A stretch of DNA of 6,108 bases. Origin: an uncultured Coriobacteriaceae bacterium. GTDB lineage: Bacteria > Actinomycetota > Coriobacteriia > Coriobacteriales > QAMH01. The position numbers were made by a program, and so were the translations under genes. Location of the stretch: contig CACZSV010000044.1 of assembly GCA_902783925.1 (NCBI GenBank), positions 1 through 6,108 of the forward strand, given 5' to 3'. This document shows positions 1 through 5,996 of this stretch, piece by piece (position 1 is the first letter of the stretch; each line of letters begins with the position of its first letter). The notes under the pieces were generated by a model. That model did not search any database. It had not been told where the DNA came from and saw only the letters and a program-made list of their open reading frames with translations.

Positions 1-33
1 CTTGTTTCCATTTGTTAACAATTACATCCATTT

Positions 34-119
34 GCACCCAACCACATAGGGGTCTGTCCCCTTTCTCGCACCCAACCACATAGGGGTCTGTCCCCTTTCT
101 CGCAGCCCCTTTCCTCGCA
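34..119 (+). repeat. Hairpin-repeat array 1 (REP-like)
   Basis: Two exact tandem copies of a 34-bp unit lie at 34-67 and 68-101. Each contains the imperfect palindrome AGGGG-TCTGT-CCCCT (48-62 and 82-96): 5-bp GC-rich arms around a 5-base loop. A third, partial copy at 106-119 carries only the right half of the core, repeating 92-105 with one inserted C and the same CGCA tag. The array lies downstream of the ClC gene, which runs toward it. No clear T-tailed terminator is visible at 120-182, so the repeats may lie in the transcript's 3' end. The same core recurs near 2870-3070 and, inverted, near 6015-6057. The REP-like label is inferred from structure and dispersal. Confidence 0.9.
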
Positions 120-182
120 CAGCTAAAACTGCTTCTGATACCGAAAGTGCTATTGCGTTGACCTTTGGTTTTTAATGTGTGA

Positions 183-1529
183 TCAGTCGCGCAGCAAACG
201 TTTGGGCACGGGAAGCGCGGCTCCAATAACAGCCGCAAGCCCGCTGACGATCATGCCATCGAGCGGGAAGCATAAAACGAGGATGCCGACCGTCAGAAGT
301 GGTTTGCGAGTCGTCCCCGCGACGAGCGCTGTCACCGTCGTCGTCACCATGAGCATAGGGTCTGCGCCCGTAACTGCAGCGAGCCCATAGCCAACGGCCG
401 CCCCCGCGAATATCGTCGGAAAGAAGTTGCCGCCATGCCACCCCATTTCCAGACACATTGGCGTTATCGCAACTTTGAGAACGCCAGTGAGAATGAGAAC
501 GAGCGCGGAGAACGTACCCCAGTTGCCCATGAGCTCATGAGTCTGCGTTTCGCCTGCAAACAAAACGTACGGAAACGCCATGGCAATGGCGCCCATAACA
601 AGCCCTGCAATTACCGGCTTGACTATTGTCGCAACGTCACCATCACCCATTCGCTCCGAAAAGGCGCGAAACGCTGTACGCGAAAGCAGGAACACCAGTG
701 CGAGCACGTAGGCAACGAGTACGCAAACAATAAACCATACGTATTCATAGGGCTCAGCCGCAATCGCATCAAAGCGAGGTAGACCGGACGACCCAGCTGC
801 AAAACGCGAGATCAGCGCGATTCCACAAAAGGCTCCAACCGCTGCCGACAAGTACAGCACGAGCTTGGCCGATCTGCGAAACGTGTAATCATCGGGATCT
901 GGATCGGCACGATTGTCGGGCGCACTTTCCGCTCCTGCGATAATCCCCGCAAGCGGCGTCCCGAAAATCGCCGAAAGACTCGCCGCAATGGTGACCTCGC
1001 CCACGGCACCGGCACGCAATCCCGCGCTTTTGAGCTGGTCGCGAATCCAGCAACAACCTGCGGTGATAAGACCAGTGAGACCGGCTTCCGGGCCTACAGA
1101 ACCGCCAAAAACCAGGGGAAGCAGAAAACTCACAACGGATTTGCCGACTCCGTCCACCTTATAGTTTCCCGTTTGCTTGTATTCGGCCAAAACCACCTCG
1201 AGCGGCTGAGGGGCGTTATGCGTAAGACGCGTCCATATGCCGATGACCAAGCCACCGAGCGTGCATATAACGAGGGGGAACCACGCAATGCCGAGAACTC
1301 CATCGTGCATTCCTCCGACCCCGCTCCATAAAAGCGAGATGAGGAAGTTAGACAGCGTCAATACGGTCCAGACCGCAGCCCCAATGACAAAGCCCACAAC
1401 CAGCGCAAGGATAACCATGCCGATGGTTACCGTAGCAGCGTCGATCACGTCCGCGGGCTTTCTGCCAGCATCTGCAACATACGGCCGCGCATCACGTTGT
1501 CGCCTTGGTCCGCCCGCGCGTCTTTCCAT
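183..1529 (-). CDS. ClC-family chloride channel/transporter, atypical filter
   Basis: This is a voltage-gated chloride channel family (ClC) integral membrane protein, predicted to move chloride, fluoride or another anion across the cytoplasmic membrane. From the ATG at 1529 it is 448 residues, normal for a bacterial ClC without a C-terminal CBS domain, with hydrophobic helices throughout. The helix-F region reads GGSVGPEAGLTG (about residues 142-153), and the helix-N region reads GGNFFPTIF (366-374), a good match to the GxFxP filter motif. The canonical G(K/R)EGP gating glutamate is replaced by Val, and a Glu follows the Pro instead. As I recall, E. coli YfeO-like members have a similar GPE arrangement. 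No GSGIP motif is seen at helix D. The ATG at 1529 is preferred because GAGG lies 7 bases upstream. A TTG at 1568 would add 13 residues but has no ribosome site. The gene starts 44 bases after the upstream membrane-protein gene, so the two are probably co-transcribed. The substrate is uncertain. Confidence 0.87.
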   Translation of the reverse strand: MERRAGGPRRQRDARPYVADAGRKPADVIDAATVTIGMVILALVVGFVIGAAVWTVLTLSNFLISLLWSGVGGMHDGVLGIAWFPLVICTLGGLVIGIWTRLTHNAPQPLEVVLAEYKQTGNYKVDGVGKSVVSFLLPLVFGGSVGPEAGLTGLITAGCCWIRDQLKSAGLRAGAVGEVTIAASLSAIFGTPLAGIIAGAESAPDNRADPDPDDYTFRRSAKLVLYLSAAVGAFCGIALISRFAAGSSGLPRFDAIAAEPYEYVWFIVCVLVAYVLALVFLLSRTAFRAFSERMGDGDVATIVKPVIAGLVMGAIAMAFPYVLFAGETQTHELMGNWGTFSALVLILTGVLKVAITPMCLEMGWHGGNFFPTIFAGAAVGYGLAAVTGADPMLMVTTTVTALVAGTTRKPLLTVGILVLCFPLDGMIVSGLAAVIGAALPVPKRLLRD

Positions 1530-1532
1530 ATG

Positions 1533-1540
1533 CCTTCCTC
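1533..1540 (-). promoter_or_regulatory. Ribosome binding site of the ClC gene
   Basis: The minus strand reads GAGGAAGG followed by CAT and then the ATG at 1529. GAGG ends 7 bases before the start codon. This supports the ATG start over the TTG at 1568, which has no purine-rich site in front of it. Confidence 0.65.
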
Positions 1541-1573
1541 GCTCTCGAAAAACCGCCCAACGTTGCAAAATCG

Positions 1574-2803
1574 CTATTTTACACGGACCGCCTTGTCAGC
1601 ATCGATCGACATCGATTGGAAGCGTTCGCTCATGAATGAGTTGCTGTAGTGCTCGTTACAGAACCGCTCTATTGCGCTCGCACTCGCATAGTCCATCGTG
1701 CCAGATTGCCGTTCATACCAGCAGTCAAGCGAAGCGAGCGTGAGCCCACCATCGGCAATCATCAAAGCCGCGCATACCGTGGTAATCGTATAGCGCCAAT
1801 TCCAGGGAATCTTATTGACCAGTTTGAGCATGATGGGCAACGCGACCTTTATCCACACCATGCCAAGAACGCCCCACATGCACATGAACATGCCGTTGGT
1901 GCGTCCATCTATCGAAAGAAACGTACCCGTGTAATCCCATGCGGTGATGCCAAAGGCGTACTGCATAAACCAGCTGACCGCATATTCAAAAGCTCCGCCG
2001 AGAACGGCGCTCACGAGGAAGATGATGATGAGGTTCTTGTCGTGGAAACGGTTGAGCACAACGGTCATAAGCACCGCGCCAAAACCGTAAATTGGACTGA
2101 ACGGCCCGTAGAGCAAGCCCGCGCGGTCTTGATAGACGCCGGGGTCGACTACGGCCACGTGATAAATGGTCTCGATAATCAGGCCGAGAACGCAGCAAAT
2201 GAGGAAAACCCAAAACAGGTTGAAGAAATTGAGTTCGATATATCCTTTGCCGGAGAGATCGCGGCCGAGCGTGCCCTTTTCGGCACGTTCGCGAACCTCA
2301 AGATTGCGCAAGCTACGTTGAACGCGACGTTCCTCGACCAGAGTCGGATCCGCATACGATTGCAACGCAACGAGAATCGCGATGTTGATAAGCGTCGGGA
2401 GCAGTTCGAAGTCAATGCCGGTAAGCATGATTGAGAGAAGCAGAGATAATGATTCGAGCACGATCATGACAATAGCGAGCAGGGCGGTTCTGCGTCGTTT
2501 GCCGCGCAGCAGACGAATACCGAGCATGATGAAGCACACCGCCGAGACTGCCGAAACAATGAGCCCTAAGATGGTGATGACGAGCGTGGTGATATCGATG
2601 CCCTCAATACTGGGCCGCGCGTCCTTATCGTGAACAATTATGAGGACGAAAAGAGCAAAGAGGAGAACCTGTAAACCGCCGCCCACGAGTGAGAGGACGC
2701 CGAAAGCGCGCCAGAACCACGGGTATTTGAACGATTGTTCTACCTCGAGCCCAGGCGTAGCGACCCCATTCTTTGACTCTTTGTTCTCTTTCTCTTTCGT
2801 CAT
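1574..2803 (-). CDS. PF06541-type multi-pass membrane protein (putative ABC-transporter type IV)
   Basis: This 409-residue membrane protein has a C-terminal half matching the PF06541 family, named 'putative ABC-transporter type IV' although its transport role is unproven. Family-like motifs in order: FWVFLICCVLGLIIETIYH (197-215, with Glu211 in a membrane helix), GLLYGPFSPIYGFGA (229-243), FEYAVSWFM (272-280), AWDYTG (288-293) and DGRTNGMF...WG (299-311). The N-terminal part (about 30-150) is a separate block of roughly four hydrophobic helices, followed by a charged linker (155-187, rich in Arg and Glu). It is therefore longer than single-domain family members. About nine helices are likely in total. 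The ATG at 2803 has GAGG seven bases upstream. No ATPase or binding-protein gene is nearby, so it is not shown to be part of an ABC importer. The ClC gene follows after 44 bases, suggesting a two-gene membrane operon. Function is unknown. Confidence 0.85.
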   Translation of the reverse strand: MTKEKENKESKNGVATPGLEVEQSFKYPWFWRAFGVLSLVGGGLQVLLFALFVLIIVHDKDARPSIEGIDITTLVITILGLIVSAVSAVCFIMLGIRLLRGKRRRTALLAIVMIVLESLSLLLSIMLTGIDFELLPTLINIAILVALQSYADPTLVEERRVQRSLRNLEVRERAEKGTLGRDLSGKGYIELNFFNLFWVFLICCVLGLIIETIYHVAVVDPGVYQDRAGLLYGPFSPIYGFGAVLMTVVLNRFHDKNLIIIFLVSAVLGGAFEYAVSWFMQYAFGITAWDYTGTFLSIDGRTNGMFMCMWGVLGMVWIKVALPIMLKLVNKIPWNWRYTITTVCAALMIADGGLTLASLDCWYERQSGTMDYASASAIERFCNEHYSNSFMSERFQSMSIDADKAVRVK

Positions 2804-2843
2804 CTCCCAACCTCAACTTCGGAAGCAATTACGAGGCGCTCGT

Positions 2844-2852
2844 ATCATAGCA
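2844..2852 (-). promoter_or_regulatory. Extended -10 promoter candidate for the membrane operon
   Basis: The minus strand reads TGCTATGAT, a match to the extended -10 form TGnTATAAT with one mismatch. No good -35 is seen at 16-18 bases, which extended -10 promoters can tolerate. Transcription would start near 2837, giving a leader of about 34 bases before the ATG at 2803. The site lies just beyond the hairpin array. A local promoter is expected here because pnp is terminated upstream. Confidence 0.45.
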
Positions 2853-2857
2853 TCACG

Positions 2858-3071
2858 CATCGGCAGCAACATAGGGGTCTGTCCCCTTTCTAGCGTCCCC
2901 TTTCTAGCAACATAGGGGTCTGTCCCCTTTCTATGGTCCCCTTTCTATGTCGAGCAACATAGGGGTCTGAGCAACATAGGGGTCTGTCCCCTTTCTCGCA
3001 CTCACATCGGCAGCAACATAGAGGTCTGAGCAACATAGGAGTCTGTCCCCTTTCTATAGTCCCTTTCTATA
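2858..3071 (+). repeat. Hairpin-repeat array 2 (largest, modular)
   Basis: Exact AGGGGTCTGTCCCCT cores lie at 2873-2887, 2914-2928 and 2978-2992, with a one-base-changed core at 3037-3051. Extra half-units surround them. Left halves of 17-bp period lie at 2952-2968/2969-2985 and 3011-3027/3028-3044. Right halves of 14-bp period lie at 2882-2895/2896-2908, 2923-2936/2937-2949 and 3046-3059/3060-3071. A 17-bp stretch, CATCGGCAGCAACATAG, is repeated exactly at 2858-2874 and 3005-3021, so a larger block of about 147 bases also appears duplicated. The array fills most of the 329-base gap between pnp and the PF06541 gene. No open reading frame there is convincing. Confidence 0.92.
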
Positions 3072-3080
3072 TTCTCGGGC

Positions 3081-3112
3081 AAAAAAAGATGCGTCGCATG
3101 CGACGCATCTTT
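3081..3112 (-). terminator. Intrinsic terminator of pnp
   Basis: A perfect 28-bp palindrome spans 3085-3112, with arms AAAGATGCGTCG and CGACGCATCTTT around a CATG loop. Read on the minus strand it ends in seven T (3087-3081), as expected for a Rho-independent terminator. It begins 20 bases after the pnp stop codon. On the plus strand only three T follow the stem, so it should work mainly for pnp. Confidence 0.92.
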
Positions 3113-3132
3113 CGAACACGTATGGACTCGCT

Positions 3133-5304
3133 TTAGTCGCGGCGACGCGGCCTGCGGTTATCGCGCGGCCGGCGGTTACGATCACCGTGATTGCCGCCGT
3201 TGCCCTTTGCGCTACCCTCGGGCGCATCGGGCTTGTCGAGGCGGTCGAGGCTTATCTTGCCGGTCTTTTCGTCCACCTCGATGACCTTCACCTTGACGGT
3301 ATCACCTTCGGCGAGAACATCCTCCACAGCGCCGACGCGTCCATTGGCAACGCGACTTATGTGCAGCAGACCGTCCTTGCTGGAGGTAAGCTTCACGAAT
3401 GCACCGAAGGATTGGATGTTGACAACCGTACCCTCATATTCTTCGCCTACCTCGGGGACCTTGACGATATCTTCGACCATCTTGAGAGCGGTTTCACCGC
3501 CGAGATCGGTCGACGCGATGAAGACGTTGCCGTCCTCGTGTACCTCGATGGTGGCACCGGTCTCCTCCTGTATACCACGGATGACCTTGCCGCCCGTGCC
3601 GATGACGTCGCGAATCTTGTCAACCGGGATCTTAATAGTGATGATGCGCGGAGCGAACTCGGAGAGCTCCTCACGCGGCATCGGAATCTGCTCGAGCATC
3701 GCGTCGAGGATGAATGCACGACCGCGTTTAGCCTGCGCAAGTGCCTCAGCGAGAATCTCGGTGGAAAGGCCCTTGGCCTTATTATCCATCTGAAGTGCCG
3801 TGATGCCCTCGGTGGTGCCACAGACCTTGAAGTCCATATCACCAAGGAAATCCTCGAGGCCCTGAATGTCGGTGAGGATGACGTGTTGATCGCCCTCTTT
3901 GATCAGACCCATGGCCACACCGGAAACCGGACGCTTGATGGGCACGCCGGCATCCATGAGCGCGAGCGTGGAACCGCAGGTCGAAGCCATCGATGACGAG
4001 CCGTTGGACTCCATGACCTCGGAGACGATACGGATGGTGTACGGGAACTCCTCCTCATTCGGAATCATCGGCTCGAGAGCGCGCGATGCGAGTGCACCGT
4101 GACCAAGCTCGCGACGCTTGGGGGCGCCCATGCGGCCGACCTCGCCCGTACAATACGGCGGGAAGTTGTACTGATGGATGTAACGCTTGCCCTCTGCGGG
4201 GTCGATGGTGTCAAGACGCTGCCACTCGTTGAGCATGCCAAGCGTGCAAACCGAGAGCACCTGCGTCTGACCGCGCTGGAACAGGCCGGAGCCGTGAGCG
4301 CGCGGCAGGAAATGCGGCTTGATGTAGAGCGGACGAATCTCGTCGTTCACGCGGCCGTCCACGCGTTCGCCGGTCTCGATGATCATCGTGCGCATGGCCT
4401 TCTTCTCGAGCGCCTTGCATGCAGCAGCGATCTCGCGGCCCCAGATCTCGCGCTCTTCTTCCGCAAAGGACGCCTTGATCTCGTCTTTAAGCTCTTCGAC
4501 CTTGGCGATGCGCGATTGCTTGTCCGCGTCCTTAAGCGCTGCAGACATCGCATCGTAGAAAGTCTCAACCTTGTCGATGACTTCGGGGATGGGCTCGTCG
4601 AGCTCGTAGGTCTTTGGCTCGATTGTGCATTTGTCAAGGAACTTCTGTTGTTCGTCGCAGAGTTCACCAATGACCTTTTGGGCAAACTCGAGCGCCGCGA
4701 CCATATCCTCCTCGGTCACCTCGTTGGCGCCAGCCTCGACCATGGAGATATATTCCTTGGTGCCAGCGACAGTGAGATTGAGATCGGATGCCTCAGCTTC
4801 TTCGAAGGTAGGGTTAACGATGTACTCGCCCGACTCGGAGTCGCGGGCGATGCGAACGCCGGCAACAGGGCCGTCGATGGGCACACCGCCTACCATGAGT
4901 GCGCCGGATGCGCCCATAATGGAGATGACGTCGGGTTGGTTTACCTGGTCGCACGAAAGCGTGGTGATGACGATATGCACGTCATTGCGCATTCCGTCGG
5001 GGAAGCTCGGACGAATGGGACGGTCAACCAGACGCGCAGTGAGCGTGCCCTTCTCACTCGGGCGCGCCTCGCGTTTGAGATAGCCGCCCGGAATACGACC
5101 AACTGCATACATCTTCTCGATGAAATCGACCGTGAGCGGGAAGAAATCAAGGTCGCGGCGTTCCTTGGAAACAACCGCGGTAGTAAGCAAAATGGTGCCG
5201 CCTTGCTTGACGACAACCGCGCCAGTGGCCTGTTTGGCCAGCTCGCCCGTCTCGAATTCGTAATGCTTTCCATACAGATCGAACTCATGTGTAACTTTAT
5301 TCAT
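3133..5304 (-). CDS. pnp: Polynucleotide phosphorylase (PNPase)
   Basis: This is a 3'-to-5' phosphorolytic exoribonuclease (polyribonucleotide nucleotidyltransferase), releasing nucleoside diphosphates and acting as a trimer in RNA turnover. The 723 residues show the full family layout: first RNase PH core (about 12-145, with the RNA-contact loop YLKREARPSE at 75-84), helical linker (about 240-310), and second RNase PH core (about 325-540). These are followed by a KH domain (about 555-613, GTGG at 569-572) and an S1 domain (about 620-688). Catalytic-core features are present: RRELGHG (397-403), SNGSSSMAS (433-441), and Asp485 and Asp491 in LEDFLGDMDFK, matching the E. coli D486/D492 pair. The C-terminus is a disordered basic tail, with nine Arg in the last 15 residues. 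The start is the ATG at 5304 with AGAGGA six bases upstream. It follows rpsO in the classic order, is preceded by stem-loops and followed by a strong terminator. It is complete, with no missing key residue seen. Confidence 0.98.
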   Translation of the reverse strand: MNKVTHEFDLYGKHYEFETGELAKQATGAVVVKQGGTILLTTAVVSKERRDLDFFPLTVDFIEKMYAVGRIPGGYLKREARPSEKGTLTARLVDRPIRPSFPDGMRNDVHIVITTLSCDQVNQPDVISIMGASGALMVGGVPIDGPVAGVRIARDSESGEYIVNPTFEEAEASDLNLTVAGTKEYISMVEAGANEVTEEDMVAALEFAQKVIGELCDEQQKFLDKCTIEPKTYELDEPIPEVIDKVETFYDAMSAALKDADKQSRIAKVEELKDEIKASFAEEEREIWGREIAAACKALEKKAMRTMIIETGERVDGRVNDEIRPLYIKPHFLPRAHGSGLFQRGQTQVLSVCTLGMLNEWQRLDTIDPAEGKRYIHQYNFPPYCTGEVGRMGAPKRRELGHGALASRALEPMIPNEEEFPYTIRIVSEVMESNGSSSMASTCGSTLALMDAGVPIKRPVSGVAMGLIKEGDQHVILTDIQGLEDFLGDMDFKVCGTTEGITALQMDNKAKGLSTEILAEALAQAKRGRAFILDAMLEQIPMPREELSEFAPRIITIKIPVDKIRDVIGTGGKVIRGIQEETGATIEVHEDGNVFIASTDLGGETALKMVEDIVKVPEVGEEYEGTVVNIQSFGAFVKLTSSKDGLLHISRVANGRVGAVEDVLAEGDTVKVKVIEVDEKTGKISLDRLDKPDAPEGSAKGNGGNHGDRNRRPRDNRRPRRRD

Positions 5305-5324
5305 TCTTTTTCCTCTGCTAACGA

Positions 5325-5345
5325 CCGTTTGCCCCTTGCAAACGG
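5325..5345 (-). promoter_or_regulatory. Stem-loop in the pnp leader, next to the ribosome site
   Basis: A perfect 8-bp stem, CCGTTTGC/GCAAACGG, closes a 5-base loop (5333-5337). On the pnp mRNA it ends about 8 bases before the AGAGGA ribosome site (5311-5316). In E. coli and Streptomyces, stem-loops between rpsO and pnp are cut by RNase III; in E. coli this underlies pnp autocontrol. That role here is inferred from position and structure only. Confidence 0.6.
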
Positions 5346-5357
5346 CTAACTACATAA

Positions 5358-5375
5358 CCATCTCGGACGAGATGG
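5358..5375 (-). promoter_or_regulatory. Second stem-loop in the rpsO-pnp spacer
   Basis: An inverted repeat CCATCTC-(GGAC)-GAGATGG gives a 7-bp stem and 4-base loop, 12 bases from the 5325-5345 stem-loop. A weaker 5-bp stem, GTCCG/CGGAC, lies at 5406-5420. Together with the rpsO terminator, they make the spacer almost fully structured. I saw no convincing separate pnp promoter in it. Confidence 0.5.
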
Positions 5376-5423
5376 ATTAACAGGCAAGCTGAGCCCAGTT
5401 GAGCTGTCCGGTAATCGGACGCG

Positions 5424-5455
5424 AAAAAGAAGGCCGCTCATATGCGGCCTTCTTT
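5424..5455 (-). terminator. Intrinsic terminator/attenuator after rpsO
   Basis: A 12-bp perfect stem, AAAGAAGGCCGC/GCGGCCTTCTTT, spans 5426-5455 with a 6-base loop (5438-5443). On the minus strand it ends in five T (5428-5424). It lies 11 bases after the rpsO stop codon. E. coli has a comparable terminator between rpsO and pnp that is read through in part. Here it should lower pnp transcription relative to rpsO or uncouple the two. Confidence 0.9.
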
Positions 5456-5466
5456 CATACGCATCG

Positions 5467-5742
5467 CTAGACGTTGTCGCGGATGCCGAGCTTTGCGATA
5501 AGCTCACGATAGTTGTTGATGTCGCGCTGCTTGATATAGGTAAGCAGACGGCGACGCTTACCAACGAGCATGAGCAGACCACGACGAGTGTGGTGGTCTT
5601 TCTTATGGATCTTCACATGCTCGGTGAGCTCGCGAATGCGCTCGGTGAGAATAGCGACCTGGACCTCTGCAGAACCAGAATCGTGCTCGTCCTTGCCAAA
5701 CTCCTTGATGAGCTCGGCCTTACGTTCCTTGGAGACTGCCAT
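5467..5742 (-). CDS. rpsO: 30S ribosomal protein S15
   Basis: S15 is an early-binding protein of the small ribosomal subunit that contacts the central domain of 16S rRNA. The 91-residue product is close to the usual 89 and matches the family along its whole length: AVSKERK start, DSGSAEVQVA (21-30), LTERIRELTEHVKIHKKDHHTRRGL (32-56) and LVGKRRRLLTYIKQRD (59-74). His42 and Asp49 correspond to the E. coli rRNA-contact residues His41 and Asp48. Position 22, usually Thr in DTGS, is Ser. The ATG at 5742 has GGGTGG nine bases upstream. It lies just before pnp, as in most bacteria. S15 commonly represses its own mRNA through a leader structure, and a possible one is described at 5768-5790. Confidence 0.98.
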   Translation of the reverse strand: MAVSKERKAELIKEFGKDEHDSGSAEVQVAILTERIRELTEHVKIHKKDHHTRRGLLMLVGKRRRLLTYIKQRDINNYRELIAKLGIRDNV

Positions 5743-5767
5743 AGTGACTAGCCACCCTTCTTCTTAT

Positions 5768-5790
5768 GACACCGTGTGTGACTCGGTGCC
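5768..5790 (-). promoter_or_regulatory. Stem-loop in the rpsO leader (possible S15 site)
   Basis: On the mRNA, GGCACCG pairs with CGGTGTC (seven pairs, one of them G-U) around the loop AGTCACACA. The stem ends 8 bases before the ribosome site. The loop's TCACAC could also pair with GTGTGA upstream (5858-5863), giving a possible pseudoknot. Self-regulating S15 leaders are known in several phyla, including Actinobacteria, but with differing folds. Assigning this one is inference. Confidence 0.4.
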
Positions 5791-5871
5791 TTCCAATACG
5801 CCCGAAGCTGAGCTTGAGACATCCAGGGTGCAGGGTGCACGGCCAAGCATCGGGTAATCACACGAGGTCGT

Positions 5872-5900
5872 ATGGTAGCGCATGCAAAATGCCCAGGCAA
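5872..5900 (-). promoter_or_regulatory. Possible rpsO promoter
   Basis: On the minus strand TTGCCT (5900-5895) and TACCAT (5877-5872) are separated by 17 bases. Each matches four of six consensus positions. Transcription would start near 5865, giving a leader of about 120 bases that includes the 5768-5790 stem-loop. The match is modest, and other AT-rich stretches around 5930-5965 could serve instead. Confidence 0.28.
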
Positions 5901-5933
5901 GGACAACTTCATATATTGACGCACGCAGGCGAG

Positions 5934-5965
5934 AAATACTTAAAACCATCATAGTTTTAAATACT
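5934..5965. repeat. AT-rich inverted repeat flanked by direct repeats
   Basis: TTAAAAC (5940-5946) and GTTTTAA (5954-5960) form an inverted repeat around a 7-base spacer. The direct repeat AAATACT brackets it at 5934-5940 and 5959-5965. It lies upstream of the rpsO leader, where a promoter or operator could be. No function can be assigned from sequence. Confidence 0.5.
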
Positions 5966-5996
5966 CATGACAAGCTCATAGATCTCAGCAGGAAAA

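Noticed and set aside
12..21. 10-bp palindrome TTGTTAACAA with TCCATTTG repeated nearby (7-14 and 27-34)
   Set aside because: Too short and AT-rich to separate from chance. The window edge prevents seeing the context.
34..119. CRISPR array
   Set aside because: Units are directly adjacent without unique spacers of regular length, and no cas genes are present. The inter-core pieces are duplicated halves of the unit itself.
156..182. Plus-strand promoter from TTGACC downstream of the ClC gene
   Set aside because: No fitting -10 box 16-18 bases away, and no plus-strand gene follows.
1649..2434. Plus-strand open frame (261 codons) opposite the PF06541 gene
   Set aside because: The minus-strand frame has clear membrane helices and family motifs. 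This one is low-complexity and charged, as expected of an antisense frame.
3187..3996. Plus-strand open frame (269 codons) opposite the pnp 3' half
   Set aside because: Antisense shadow of the conserved KH/S1 coding region, with no recognisable domain.
4099..5349. Long open frame (416 codons) on the plus strand opposite pnp
   Set aside because: It lies wholly within the pnp antisense strand, resembles no family I know, and is explained by pnp's GC-rich codon pattern leaving the opposite frame open.
5764..5954. Two overlapping 62-codon frames upstream of rpsO, one on each strand
   Set aside because: No ribosome site, no family resemblance, and they cover the likely rpsO leader and promoter.
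5743..5996. tRNA or other stable RNA gene in the gap upstream of rpsO
   Set aside because: No cloverleaf, TTCGA-type T-loop with a matching acceptor stem, or CCA end was found. Only leader stem-loops and AT-rich repeats are visible.
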